Position numbers and translations under genes: made by a program
Part shown: one piece after another, positions 44,949-54,362 of the stretch
Position numbering within the stretch: the stretch's first letter is position 1
Layout of the letters: every line of letters starts with the position of its first letter
Notes under the pieces: model-generated
What the model saw: only the letters and a program-made list of their open reading frames with translations
Database searches by the model: none
Told to the model about the DNA's origin: nothing
NCBI RefSeq assembly: GCF_000296215.2
Contig: NZ_CP013949.1
Span: forward strand, 5,697,501 to 5,761,500
Source of the DNA: Bradyrhizobium sp. CCGE-LA001
GTDB lineage: Bacteria > Pseudomonadota > Alphaproteobacteria > Rhizobiales > Xanthobacteraceae
Direction: 5' to 3'
DNA length: 64,000 nt

Positions 44949-45805
44949 GAGCCCTCGCCGAGACGTCCGAGCAGGCGGCCGAGCAGCACGCGGGAGAGAT
45001 GCAGCCGCATCGCCGGCGGCACCTCGTCGCTCTCCGGCGGCGCGAGATCGCCTTCGAGCGCGGCTTGTGCAGCAGCGATACGGTCGGCATCGAGTCCTTT
45101 GCCAATCAGCGCCGCCTCGGCACTCCTCGCCCGTGTCGGCGTGTCGCCGACGGAGAAGAACGCGATGCGGATGTCGTCAATGCGGTCGTCGATGAAAGTC
45201 GCCAATATTCCGCAGCCAACCAGCGCGTAATCGCCACGCCGTCGCGCCAGCTCGTCGAATGCAAAGCGCTGGTCGGCCCTAAACAGCGGAACATGGACCG
45301 CGGTGATCAGCTCGCCCGGCTGCAAAGCCGTTTCGAACAGGCCGAGGAAAAAATCATCCGCCTTCACCCGTCGGCGACCGGAAGGGCCTGCGATTTCGAT
45401 CTCGGCATCCAGCGCCAGGGTCATCGCCGGAAATTCGGATGCGGGATCGGCCAGCGCGACGCTGCCGCCGAACGTGCCGCGGTTGCGGATGGCGGGATGG
45501 GCGACGAAGGGCGCGGCCGCATGCAGGAGCGGCGCGAATTCGGCGATCAACGGCTCGCTCAGCATCTCGCAATGACGCGTCAGCGCGCCGATGCGCAAGT
45601 GGCCGCCCTCGCGCGTGACACCGCGCAGCTCGTTGATATGGGTGATGTCGATCAATAGCCGCGGCGCCTGCAGCCGCAGCGACAGCGCCGGGACGAGGCT
45701 CTGGCCGCCGGCGATGAAGCGCGCATCGTCCCCGGCGCGCGCGTGAGCGTCCAGCGCCTGGTCGATCGTCGCAGCACGAAAATAGCTGAAAGCCTTCGCC
45801 TTCAC
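44945..45805 (-). CDS. Molybdenum hydroxylase FAD subunit (CoxM-like)
   Basis: The subunit of about 286 residues has FAD-binding motifs ARFIAGGQSLVPALSLR and IRNRGTFGGSVALADPASEFPA, as in CoxM, and the RxNR...GGSV signature is intact. The GTG at 45805, preceded by GGGGAAAC, starts the natural N-terminus KAKAFSYFRAATIDQ; the ATG at 45901 adds 32 unmatched residues. It is the first gene of the eight-gene operon and faces the TetR gene. Confidence 0.9.
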   Translation of the reverse strand: MKAKAFSYFRAATIDQALDAHARAGDDARFIAGGQSLVPALSLRLQAPRLLIDITHINELRGVTREGGHLRIGALTRHCEMLSEPLIAEFAPLLHAAAPFVAHPAIRNRGTFGGSVALADPASEFPAMTLALDAEIEIAGPSGRRRVKADDFFLGLFETALQPGELITAVHVPLFRADQRFAFDELARRRGDYALVGCGILATFIDDRIDDIRIAFFSVGDTPTRARSAEAALIGKGLDADRIAAAQAALEGDLAPPESDEVPPAMRLHLSRVLLGRLLGRLGEGS

Positions 45806-45854
45806 TGCCGTTTCCCCGATATCCGTCGGCTCATCAGCCGGGATGCCAGATTTG

Positions 45855-45868
45855 TAACCACCTGGTCT
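45855..45868. promoter_or_regulatory. Candidate TetR operator 1
   Basis: TAACCACCTGGTCT carries ACCA-N2-TGGT inside TTTGT...TGGTC. In the opposite direction the second site at 45909-45922 gives TTTGTGACCAAATGGTCA, so the two share TTTGTRACCANNTGGTC. It lies between the divergent CoxM-like and TetR genes, where a repressor would act on both. Confidence 0.65.
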
Positions 45869-45908
45869 CAAAATCCTGACACGGCGCCGGAGGCCGGTCA
45901 ACAGGAAA

Positions 45909-45922
45909 TGACCATTTGGTCA
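45909..45922. promoter_or_regulatory. Candidate TetR operator 2 (perfect inverted repeat)
   Basis: TGACCATTTGGTCA has two perfect six-base arms around a two-base spacer. It lies 51 bases before the TetR start and 103 bases from the CoxM start. Confidence 0.7.
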
Positions 45923-45973
45923 CAAAACCAGCTTGGGCTATGAAGGAGGCAAGACGTTCGATTCAGCGACGAA

Positions 45974-46681
45974 ATGGCCCGGAAAGCGCAGAAAACTTCG
46001 AAGCGTGCGGTTCGCAAGCGGACCGAGACAGGCAGCAAGTCTGCGCCAAAGCGCCGCAACATGCGTGCGGCCGATCGCGAGCGCGCGATCGTGGAGGAAG
46101 CGATCCGCTTCTTCGCCGAGCGCGGCTTCGAGGGCCAGACCCGCGAGCTCGCCAAGCGCATGGGCATTACGCATTCGGCGATCTATCGCCACTTCCCGAG
46201 CAAGGAAGCGCTGATCGAGCGGGTCTACCAGGAGGTCTATCTCAGCCGCTGGTCGCCGGACTGGGGACCGATGATCCGCGACCGGACCTTGCCGCTGGAG
46301 GCCAGGCTCACGCGTTTCTATCTCGACTATGTCGAACGCGTGTTCGAGTACAATTGGGTGCGGATCTTCGTCTTCTCCGGCATGAAATCGTTCGGCATCA
46401 CCGGCCGCTATCTCGACATCGTCAGGCGCGAGATCATCGAGCCCGCCGCTGGCGAGTTGCGCTATGAACTGAAGCTGCCCGACGCGAAAGCACACTCGTT
46501 GAGTGAACGCGAGACCGAGCTATTCTGGGGTCTGCACGGCCGCATCTTCTATCTCGCCATCCGCAAATTCATCTATGCGACGCCGATCCCGCCGGATCTC
46601 GACGCGATTGTCCGCGACGCCGTCCAGACCTTCATGGACGGCGCCAAGACGACGATGCCGAGGCTCCTGGAGAGCGACTGA
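45974..46681 (+). CDS. TetR-family transcriptional regulator
   Basis: This 235-residue regulator has a basic N-terminal tail (to about residue 30), then a TetR helix-turn-helix (EEAIRFFAERGFEGQTRELAKRMGITHSAIYRHFPSKEALIERVY) and a mostly helical ligand domain. It is divergent from the molybdenum hydroxylase-liv operon, with two matched palindromes between, so it probably represses that operon until a substrate appears. The ATG at 45974 has no good nearby ribosome site; AAGGAGG lies about 25 bases upstream. Confidence 0.88.
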   Translation: MARKAQKTSKRAVRKRTETGSKSAPKRRNMRAADRERAIVEEAIRFFAERGFEGQTRELAKRMGITHSAIYRHFPSKEALIERVYQEVYLSRWSPDWGPMIRDRTLPLEARLTRFYLDYVERVFEYNWVRIFVFSGMKSFGITGRYLDIVRREIIEPAAGELRYELKLPDAKAHSLSERETELFWGLHGRIFYLAIRKFIYATPIPPDLDAIVRDAVQTFMDGAKTTMPRLLESD

Positions 46682-46686
46682 AGGCG

Positions 46687-48357
46687 TTACCTCGCAAGGC
46701 TCGGCAGATCGAGCCCCTTGTCGCGGGCGCAGTCGATCGCGATGTCGTAACCCGCGTCAGCATGGCGCATGACGCCGCTGGCGGGATCGTTCCAGAGCAC
46801 GCGCTCGATCCGCCTGGCCGCTTCCGGCGTGCCGTCGGCGACGATCACCATGCCGGCGTGCTGGGAATAGCCGATGCCGACGCCGCCGCCATGATGCAGC
46901 GAGACCCAGGTCGCGCCGCTGGCGCAGTTGAGCAGCGCATTGAGCAAGGGCCAATCGGACACCGCGCCCGACCCATCCTTCATCGCCTCGGTCTCGCGGT
47001 TGGGGCTCGCCACTGAACCGCTGTCGAGGTGATCGCGGCCGATCACGATGGGCGCCTTCAACTCGCCGCGCGCCACCATCTCGTTGAAGGCCAAGCCCAG
47101 GCGATGGCGATCACCGAGACCGACCCAGCAGATCCGCGCCGGCAAGCCCTGAAACTTGATGCGCTCCTTGGCCATGTCGAGCCAATTGTGCAGATGCTTG
47201 TCCTCAGGCATCAGCTCCTTGACCTTGGCGTCGGTCTTGAAGATGTCTTCGGGATCGCCCGACAGCGCAGCCCAGCGGAACGGCCCGACGCCGCGACAGA
47301 ATAAGGGGCGAATATAGGCAGGTACGAAGCCCGGGAAATCGAAGGCGTTCTTCAGGCCCATGTCCTGCGCCATCTGGCGGATGTTGTTGCCGTAGTCGAG
47401 CGTCGGGATGCCCTGCGCGTGGAAATCCAGCATGGCCTGGACATGCTCGACCATCGAAGTTTTCGAAGCGCGCTCGACCGATTTCGGAGCGGAGCCGCGC
47501 TTGGCTTCCCATTCCGCCAGCGTCCAGCCCTTCGGCAAGTATCCGTTGATCGGATCGTGCGCGCTGGTCTGGTCGGTGACGATGTCGGGCCTGACGCCGC
47601 GGCGCACCAGCTCCGGAAAAATCTCCGCGGCATTGCCGAGCAGGCCGACCGAGACCGCCTTCTTTGTCTGCGCGGCGTCTGCCATGATCGCGAGGGCTTC
47701 GTCGAGGGTCGCAGCCTGGCGATCGAGATAACCGGTGCGCAGCCGCATCTCGATACGGCTCGGCTGACATTCGACCGCGAGCATCGAGGCGCCGGCCATG
47801 GTCGCGGCCAGCGGCTGCGCGCCGCCCATGCCGCCGAGACCGGCCGTGAGAATCCATTTGCCGGCGAGGCTACCGCCATAGTGGCGACGGCCGACCTCGA
47901 CGAAGGTCTCGTAGGTGCCCTGCACGATCCCCTGGCTACCGATATAGATCCAGGAGCCGGCCGTCATCTGGCCGTACATCATCAGGCCCTTGCGATCGAG
48001 CTCGTTGAAATGATCGAGCGTCGCCCAATGCGGCACGATGTTGGAGTTTGCGATCAGCACCCTCGGCGCGTCGGCGTGGGTGCGGAACACGCCGACCGGC
48101 TTGCCGGACTGGACCAGCAGCGTCTGGTCGGCTTCGAGTGAGCGCAAGGCCGCCGCGATCCGGTCGAAGCTGTCCCAGTCGCGTGCGGCGCGGCCGATGC
48201 CGCCGTAGACGACTAGCTCGCTCGGGCGCTCCGCGACATCAGGATCGAGATTGTTCATCAACATGCGCAACGGCGCTTCCGTGAGCCAGCTCTTGGCGCT
48301 GATGTCGCTGCCGCGAGGGGCGCGGATGATGCGGTCATTGTCCAGTCGGCGGTTCAT
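46687..48357 (-). CDS. hutU: Urocanate hydratase
   Basis: This 556-residue cytosolic enzyme converts urocanate to imidazolonepropionate using tightly bound NAD as an electrophile. The NAD-binding segment appears in WILTAGLGGMGGAQPLA and the family core in DYGNNIRQMAQDMGLKNAFDFPGFVPAYIRPLFCRGVGPFRW. Length and order are normal. It follows hutH by nine bases, with GAGGT upstream of ATG 48357. Confidence 0.95.
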   Translation of the reverse strand: MNRRLDNDRIIRAPRGSDISAKSWLTEAPLRMLMNNLDPDVAERPSELVVYGGIGRAARDWDSFDRIAAALRSLEADQTLLVQSGKPVGVFRTHADAPRVLIANSNIVPHWATLDHFNELDRKGLMMYGQMTAGSWIYIGSQGIVQGTYETFVEVGRRHYGGSLAGKWILTAGLGGMGGAQPLAATMAGASMLAVECQPSRIEMRLRTGYLDRQAATLDEALAIMADAAQTKKAVSVGLLGNAAEIFPELVRRGVRPDIVTDQTSAHDPINGYLPKGWTLAEWEAKRGSAPKSVERASKTSMVEHVQAMLDFHAQGIPTLDYGNNIRQMAQDMGLKNAFDFPGFVPAYIRPLFCRGVGPFRWAALSGDPEDIFKTDAKVKELMPEDKHLHNWLDMAKERIKFQGLPARICWVGLGDRHRLGLAFNEMVARGELKAPIVIGRDHLDSGSVASPNRETEAMKDGSGAVSDWPLLNALLNCASGATWVSLHHGGGVGIGYSQHAGMVIVADGTPEAARRIERVLWNDPASGVMRHADAGYDIAIDCARDKGLDLPSLAR

Positions 48358-48366
48358 GCGGACCTC

Positions 48367-49938
48367 TTAATCAAGTCTCGGAAACGGATCGGATGGAAGC
48401 GCGGTGATTGCGATCGCCGGCAGCGCGTCGGCTTCGATCAAGGCGGCTGCCTTGGCGAGATCGCCGGCCATATAGCGGTCGGCACCGAGCGCGGGCACGT
48501 GCTCGCGCAGCTTGGCAATGACGGCAGCGAGCGGCGCGCTGGTCGCATGCGGCGCGCGCAGCGTGATGCCCTGGGCGGCCACGAGCAGCTCGATGCCGAG
48601 GATGGCGGCGAGATTGTCGGACATGTCGGAGAGCCGCCGCGCGGCATGTGCAGCCATCGAGACATGGTCTTCCTGGTTGGCGCTGGTCGGCGTCGAATCG
48701 ATCGAGCAGGCAGCTGCGCGCTGCTTGTTCTCGGCATAGAGCGCGGCCGCCGTCACCTCGGCGATCATGAAGCCGGAATTGATGCCGGGATCGGGCGTCA
48801 GGAACGGCGGCAGGCCAAAATTGAGCGCGGGATCGACCAGCGTGGCGATGCGCCGCTCGCTGATCGCACCGATCTCCGAGAGCGCGAGTGCAATCGCATC
48901 GGCGGCAAAGGCCACGGGCTCGGCGTGGAAGTTGCCGCCCGAGACGATTTCGCCGGTCTCAACCAGCACCAGCGGATTGTCGGTGACAGCGTTGGCCTCG
49001 ACCATCAGCGCGCGCGCCGCCTGCGTGATCAGGTCGAGTGCGGCGCCGGCGACCTGCGGCTGGCAGCGCAGGCAATAGGGATCCTGTACGCGCTCGTCGC
49101 CTTCGAGATGCGACAGGCGGATGTCGCTGCCGTCGAGCAGCGCCGTCAACGTCGCCGCCGCAGCGATCTGCCCGGCATGGCCGCGCAGCGCCTGGATCTC
49201 GGGACGGAACGGCGCCGTCGAGGCCATCGCCGCGTCCACCGACAATGCACCGGTCACGAGCGCGGCACGCGCCAGGCGGAATGCGCGCAGCACGCCTGAT
49301 ATGGCGTAGGCGGTCGAGAACTGCGTGCCGTTGATCAGCGCGAGCCCCTCTTTCGGGCCGAGCGTCAGTGGCGCCAGGCCGGCAGCCTTGAGCGCATCGG
49401 CGCCGGATACAATTTTGCCGTCAACGATCGCTTGGCCTTCTCCGGTCATCACGGCCGTCATATGCGCCAGCGGCGCAAGATCGCCGGAGGCGCCGACTGA
49501 CCCCTGCTGTGGCACCAATGGGTAGACCTGTCGGGTCAACATATCCTGCAACAGCTCGATCACCTCGCGGCGCACGCCAGAGGCGCCGCGGCCGAGCGAG
49601 ACGATCTTCAGCGCCATCATCAGGCGGACGATCGGCTCGGGTGTCGGCTGGCCGACGCCGCAGCAATGCGAGAAGATGAGATTGCGCTGGAGCAGCGCGG
49701 TCTGATCGGGCGGGATGCGCTTCGACGCCAGCTTCCCGAAGCCGGTGTTGATGCCATAGACCGGCGCGTCGGCGCGCGCCGCCTTCGCGACGATCTCCGC
49801 CGCGGCCTCGACGCGCGGCCAGAACGAGGCATCGAGCACGACGGAAGCTCCCTCGAGCACGCGCGCGAGATCGTCGAGACTGGACGTTCCCGGCTTGACG
49901 ACGATGGTCGCGCCCTGCCCTGTCACTGCCCCCTCCAT
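48367..49938 (-). CDS. hutH: Histidine ammonia-lyase
   Basis: This 523-residue enzyme removes ammonia from histidine to give urocanate, the first step of histidine breakdown. The residues that cyclise into the MIO cofactor are visible as Ala150-Ser151-Gly152 (GSVGASGDLAPLAH), with the YGINTGFG substrate-loop motif near residue 61. ATG 49938 lies within the last bases of hutI, giving a 16-base overlap. It forms hutI-hutH-hutU on the minus strand. Confidence 0.95.
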   Translation of the reverse strand: MEGAVTGQGATIVVKPGTSSLDDLARVLEGASVVLDASFWPRVEAAAEIVAKAARADAPVYGINTGFGKLASKRIPPDQTALLQRNLIFSHCCGVGQPTPEPIVRLMMALKIVSLGRGASGVRREVIELLQDMLTRQVYPLVPQQGSVGASGDLAPLAHMTAVMTGEGQAIVDGKIVSGADALKAAGLAPLTLGPKEGLALINGTQFSTAYAISGVLRAFRLARAALVTGALSVDAAMASTAPFRPEIQALRGHAGQIAAAATLTALLDGSDIRLSHLEGDERVQDPYCLRCQPQVAGAALDLITQAARALMVEANAVTDNPLVLVETGEIVSGGNFHAEPVAFAADAIALALSEIGAISERRIATLVDPALNFGLPPFLTPDPGINSGFMIAEVTAAALYAENKQRAAACSIDSTPTSANQEDHVSMAAHAARRLSDMSDNLAAILGIELLVAAQGITLRAPHATSAPLAAVIAKLREHVPALGADRYMAGDLAKAAALIEADALPAIAITALPSDPFPRLD

Positions 49939-51137
49939 ACTCGGCGTTGCAGCGGGTTGAAGCCGATGCGATAGACTAGCTCGGCCGGCCGCTCGATATC
50001 CCAGATGGCGAGATCACACCATTTGCCGGCCTCTAACGTACCAGTCTCCTGCAGCACGCCGAGAGCGCGCGCGCCTTCGCGGGTGACGCCGGCAAGGCAT
50101 TCGGCAACCGTCATCCGAAACAGCGTCGCGCCCATGTTCATCGCGAGCAGCAGCGAGGTCAGCGGCGAACTGCCGGGATTGCAATCGGTCGCCAGCGCCA
50201 TGCAGGCGCCAGTCTTGCGGAACGTCTCGACCGGTGGCTTCTGCGTCTCGCGAATGAAGTAGAATGCACCGGGCAGCAGCACCGCCACGGTACCCGCCTT
50301 CGCCATCGCGGCTGCGCCGGCTTCGTCGGTGTGCTCGAGGTGATCGGCCGAGAGCGCGGAGAATTTCGCCGCAAGCGCAGCACCACCTAGGTTCGACAGC
50401 TGATCGGCATGGAGTTTGACAGGCAGTCCAAGCTGCCTCGCCGTCTCGAACACCCGTGCGGTCTGCTCGGCCGAGAACGCGATGCCCTCCATGAAGGCAT
50501 CGACGGCATCGGCAAGGCCGGCCTTCGCGACGGCGGGCAGCATCTCGTTGCAGACGAGATCGATGTAACGATCCTTGTCGCCATTGGCTTCGACCGGCAG
50601 CGCGTGCGCCCCCAGGAACGACGTGCGGATCGCAACGGGCCGCTCCCGGCCAAGGCTGCGCGCCGCGGCGAGCTGGCGCGTTTCGGTTGCAGTATCGAGC
50701 CCATATCCGGACTTGATCTCGATCGTGGTGACGCCCTCGGCGATCAAGGCGTCGAGCCGCGGCAACGCGCTCGCGACAAGCTCGGCTTCGCTCGCCTTGC
50801 GTGTCGCGGCCACCGTCGAGACGATACCGCCGCCGGCGCGCGCAATCTCCTCGTAGCTCGCGCCCTTCAGGCGCAGCTCGAATTCATGCGCGCGGTTGCC
50901 GCCATAGACGAGATGGGTGTGGCAATCGACAAGACCCGGCGTGATCCAACGTCCTCCGCAGTCGATCCGTTCGGCCGCATCAGAATTTGCCGGGAAATCA
51001 GCTTGCGCACCCGCATAGACGATGCGGCCGCCGCGCGCGGCGATCAGGCCACGCTCAATCTCTCCGAGATCGGGACGGTCGGCCCGCATCGTGGCGAGCC
51101 GGGCATTGTGCCAGATCCGGTCGAAGCGCTCTGCCAT
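49923..51137 (-). CDS. hutI: Imidazolonepropionase
   Basis: This 404-residue amidohydrolase opens imidazolonepropionate to formiminoglutamate. Metal ligands are in VDCHTHLVYGG, the HADQLSN motif is present, and the final aspartate lies in ALATDCNPG. ATG 51137 has GAAGGGA upstream. It is the first gene of the minus-strand hut unit, next to the palindromic operator. Confidence 0.95.
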   Translation of the reverse strand: MAERFDRIWHNARLATMRADRPDLGEIERGLIAARGGRIVYAGAQADFPANSDAAERIDCGGRWITPGLVDCHTHLVYGGNRAHEFELRLKGASYEEIARAGGGIVSTVAATRKASEAELVASALPRLDALIAEGVTTIEIKSGYGLDTATETRQLAAARSLGRERPVAIRTSFLGAHALPVEANGDKDRYIDLVCNEMLPAVAKAGLADAVDAFMEGIAFSAEQTARVFETARQLGLPVKLHADQLSNLGGAALAAKFSALSADHLEHTDEAGAAAMAKAGTVAVLLPGAFYFIRETQKPPVETFRKTGACMALATDCNPGSSPLTSLLLAMNMGATLFRMTVAECLAGVTREGARALGVLQETGTLEAGKWCDLAIWDIERPAELVYRIGFNPLQRRVWRGQ

Positions 51138-51167
51138 GCAACGGTCCCTTCGCGTGGGATGCTTGAC

Positions 51168-51187
51168 TTATATGTCTAGACATATAA
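51168..51187. promoter_or_regulatory. HutC operator candidate: perfect 20-bp palindrome
   Basis: TTATATGTCTAGACATATAA is perfectly self-complementary and lies between the divergent hutI and hutF starts, 30 bases from hutI and 34 bases from hutF. It contains TGT-N4-ACA, the style of site bound by GntR/HutC-type repressors. HutC is encoded nearby. Confidence 0.85.
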
Positions 51188-51221
51188 TCGTGGGATCGTT
51201 CTGTCCAGCCGGCGTGTAATC

Positions 51222-52580
51222 ATGACCCGACTGCATTTCACCTCCGCGCTCCTGCCCTCGGGCTGGGCCAATGACGTGCAGGTGGTGATCACCGCCGGCG
51301 CGATCGCGGAGGTGACGCCGGGCGTGCCGCCGGCCGCCGGCGACGAGCGCCACGCACTTGCGGTTCCGGGGTTGGCTAGCCTGCACAGCCACGCCTTCCA
51401 GCGCGGCATGGCGGGCCTCGCCGAATTGCGCGGCGACAGCACCGACACGTTCTGGACCTGGCGCGAGACGATGTACCGTTTCGCACTGGCGATGACGCCG
51501 GACGACGTCGCGTCCGTCGCAACGCTGCTCTATGTCGAGATGCTGGAGCAGGGTTTTACCCGCGTCGGCGAATTCCATTATCTGCATCATGATCGCGACG
51601 GCGCCCATTACGCCGACCTTGGCGAGATGGCCGCGCGCATCGCACAGGCTGCCGAAGCTTCCGGCATTGCGCTGACTCTGCTGCCGAGTTTTTATGCGCA
51701 TGGCTCATTTGGTGGCGCGCTGCCGCATGCGGGCCAACGGCGCTTCATCTGCTCGGTCGATCAGTTCGCCGCGCTCATGGCCGCCTCGCGCAAGGCGATC
51801 AGCGGTTTGCCGAGCGCCAATATAGGCATCGCGCCGCATAGCTTGCGCGCGGTGACACCCGACGAGCTCGCGGCGATCATCCCGCTTGCCGATGGCGGGC
51901 CGGTGCACATTCACGCCGCCGAGCAAGTGAAGGAAGTCGAGGATTGCCTGGCTTGGTCGGGACGGCGGCCGGTGCAATGGCTGCTGGAGCATGCGCCGCT
52001 CGATCGGCGCTGGTGCCTCATCCACGCCACGCACATGACGGATGAGGAAGTCACCGCGTTCGCCAAGACCAGTGCTGTCGCGGGTCTCTGCCCCATCACG
52101 GAGGCAAGCCTCGGCGACGGCATCTTTTCGGCCCGCGAGTTTCTCGCTGCCGGCGGCGCGTTCGGTGTCGGCACAGATTCCAACGTGCTGGTCGGCGTCG
52201 CCGACGAATTGCGCCAACTCGAATATGGCCAGCGCCTCAAGCACCGCCAGCGCAACGTGCTCTCCAGTGGCGCGGGCCGCTCCACGGGTCGCACGCTATT
52301 CGACCATGCTCTTGCGGGCGGCGCGCGAGCGCTGGCGCAACCGATGGTCGGCCTCGCACCGGGCGCGTGCGCCGATATCGTCACGCTCGACACGACGCAT
52401 CCTTCGCTGGCGGAACGCACTGGCGATGCAGCCATCGACGGATGGATCTTCGCCGCAGGCGATGGCGCGATCGACTGCGTCTGGGCCGGCGGCGGCAAGG
52501 TCGTTGAAGGCGGCCGGCATAGGCTGCGTCAAGCCGCGCGCGAGGGTTTCAACGCGGCAGTGCGGAGGCTCGTCGCATGA
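51222..52580 (+). CDS. hutF: Formimidoylglutamate deiminase
   Basis: This 452-residue amidohydrolase converts formiminoglutamate to N-formylglutamate and ammonia, marking the five-step pathway. The metal motif LASLHSHAFQRGMAG and the later histidine and aspartate regions (IHIHAAEQ equivalent VHIHAAEQVKEV; GVGTDSNVLV) are present. ATG 51222 starts just after the operator. The gene overlaps hutC by ATGA. Confidence 0.93.
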   Translation: MTRLHFTSALLPSGWANDVQVVITAGAIAEVTPGVPPAAGDERHALAVPGLASLHSHAFQRGMAGLAELRGDSTDTFWTWRETMYRFALAMTPDDVASVATLLYVEMLEQGFTRVGEFHYLHHDRDGAHYADLGEMAARIAQAAEASGIALTLLPSFYAHGSFGGALPHAGQRRFICSVDQFAALMAASRKAISGLPSANIGIAPHSLRAVTPDELAAIIPLADGGPVHIHAAEQVKEVEDCLAWSGRRPVQWLLEHAPLDRRWCLIHATHMTDEEVTAFAKTSAVAGLCPITEASLGDGIFSAREFLAAGGAFGVGTDSNVLVGVADELRQLEYGQRLKHRQRNVLSSGAGRSTGRTLFDHALAGGARALAQPMVGLAPGACADIVTLDTTHPSLAERTGDAAIDGWIFAAGDGAIDCVWAGGGKVVEGGRHRLRQAAREGFNAAVRRLVA

Positions 52581-53302
52581 GCCTCGTAACCGATGGCGAC
52601 AAGCCGACGCTGTACAAGCGAATCCGCGCCGACATCGAGAAGCGCATCCTGACCGGCGAATGGCCACCGGGCCATCGCATTCCATTCGAGCACGAGTTGG
52701 TCGCGCGTTACGGCTGCTCGCGCATGACCGTGAACAAGGCGCTGTCGGAGCTGGCGCAAGCCGATCTGATCGAGCGGCGACGGCGTGCCGGCTCCTTCGT
52801 GCGCCGGCCGCAGCATCAATCTGCCGTACTCAAGATTGCCGACATCCGCGCCGAGATCACGGGGCTCGGCCGCTCCTACGGCTACGAGCTGATCGGCCGC
52901 AAGCTGCGCGCGGCGACCGCTGCCGACCGCGATCGCCTCGGCGTCAAGAAAGCCGGCAAGGTGGTCGCAATCGCCTGCCGGCACAGCGCCGACAACGTGC
53001 CCTTCGCCATCGAGGATAGGCTGATCGACCTTGCGTCCGTGCCGCATGCCGCAACCGCGGATTTTGCGCGCGAGCCGCCCGGCTCCTGGCTGCTTCACCA
53101 TGTCCCATGGACGGAGGCCGAGCACACGATCAGTGCCATCGTTGCGGACGATCGCACGGCGGAGGCGCTCGACATCGCCGTCGGCGCCCCCTGCCTCGTG
53201 ATCGACCGCTATACCTGGCGCAGCGCGCGGACCATCACCGCGGTTCGCCTGCTCTATCCCGGTGACTCTCACCGCCTTGTCGCCCGATTCAAGGGAGGCT
53301 GA
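52577..53302 (+). CDS. hutC: GntR-family histidine utilisation repressor HutC
   Basis: This 241-residue regulator has an N-terminal GntR winged helix (HELVARYGCSRMTVNKALSELAQADLIERRRRAGSFVRRP) and a C-terminal UTRA ligand domain, which in HutC binds urocanate and releases DNA. It overlaps hutF by four bases. The palindrome at 51168-51187 is its probable binding site and would control both hut units. Confidence 0.92.
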   Translation: MSLVTDGDKPTLYKRIRADIEKRILTGEWPPGHRIPFEHELVARYGCSRMTVNKALSELAQADLIERRRRAGSFVRRPQHQSAVLKIADIRAEITGLGRSYGYELIGRKLRAATAADRDRLGVKKAGKVVAIACRHSADNVPFAIEDRLIDLASVPHAATADFAREPPGSWLLHHVPWTEAEHTISAIVADDRTAEALDIAVGAPCLVIDRYTWRSARTITAVRLLYPGDSHRLVARFKGG

Positions 53303-53408
53303 GAGGAGAATGTCGGCACAATTCGTGCAATGCTTCGGGCAACGGTCCGCACGGACCGAGAATGATCAACAGGACGTCAATCCATCGATCGGCAAGAGGA
53401 CGACAAAC

Positions 53409-54353
53409 ATGCGTAGTTCAAAAGTATTTGCGACGATCATTGCCCTTGCGGCCTCCACTCCCGTGCTCGCCGACGACGTCAAGGTCGGCGTCGGCATCTC
53501 CGGCTGGACCGGCTTTGCGCCGCTGACGCTCGCGAAGGAGGCCGGCATCTTCAAGAAGAACGGGCTCGACGTCACCATCAAGAAGATCCCGCAGAAGGAC
53601 CGGCATCTCGCCATCGCCTCCGGCGACATCCAATGCGCGGCGACCACGGTTGAGACCTGGATCTCGTGGAACGCCAACGGCGTTGCCACCAAGCAGATCT
53701 TCCAGCTCGACAAGAGCTATGGCGCCGACGGCATGGCCGTGCGCAACGACGTCACCGCGATCAAGGACCTGAAGGGCAAGACCGTCGCAGCCTCCGCGCC
53801 GGGTACCTCGCCGTATTTCGCGCTTTCCTGGATGCTCAAGAAGAACGGCCTGACGACGAAGGACGTGACCGTGGTGAACCTGGAGCCGGCTGCGGCCGCG
53901 CAGGCTTTCGTCTCCGGCCAGAACGATGCCGCGATGACCTATGAGCCGTACCTCTCGACCGTGCGCGCCGCCCCAGACAAGGGCAAGATCATCGCGACCA
54001 CGCTCGACTATCCGATGGTGATGGACACCTTCGGCTGCACGCCGAAATTCCTGACGGAGAATCCCAAGGCCGCCAAGGCTCTCGCCGACAGCTATTTCGA
54101 GGCGCTCGAGGTGATCGCCAAGGACCAGGCCAAGGCCTATGAGATCATGGGCGCCGACGTGAAGCAGACCGGCGAGCAGTTCGGCAACTCGGCGAAATAT
54201 CTGCGCTGGCAGGACAAGGCCGCGAACCAGAAATTCTTCGCCGGCGATTTCCTGACCTTCAACAAGGAGGCCGCCGAGCTGCTGCTCGAGATCGGCATCA
54301 TCAAGGCCGCACCCAAGGTCGAAGACCTCTACGACGCGAGCTTCATCAAGTAA
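53409..54353 (+). CDS. ABC transporter substrate-binding protein in the hut locus (NitT/TauT type)
   Basis: This 314-residue secreted protein has a signal peptide (KVFATIIALAASTPVLADD) and a type 2 fold with NitT/TauT features: GWTGFAPLTLAKEAGIFKKNGLDV and IKDLKGKTVAASAPGTSPYF. AGAGGA precedes ATG 53409. It lies after hutC and before its own permease and ATPase, so histidine, urocanate or a related compound is the likely cargo, though the family is not the usual HutXWV type. A strong hairpin follows its stop. Confidence 0.88.
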   Translation: MRSSKVFATIIALAASTPVLADDVKVGVGISGWTGFAPLTLAKEAGIFKKNGLDVTIKKIPQKDRHLAIASGDIQCAATTVETWISWNANGVATKQIFQLDKSYGADGMAVRNDVTAIKDLKGKTVAASAPGTSPYFALSWMLKKNGLTTKDVTVVNLEPAAAAQAFVSGQNDAAMTYEPYLSTVRAAPDKGKIIATTLDYPMVMDTFGCTPKFLTENPKAAKALADSYFEALEVIAKDQAKAYEIMGADVKQTGEQFGNSAKYLRWQDKAANQKFFAGDFLTFNKEAAELLLEIGIIKAAPKVEDLYDASFIK

Positions 54354-54362
54354 ACTTCGTCA

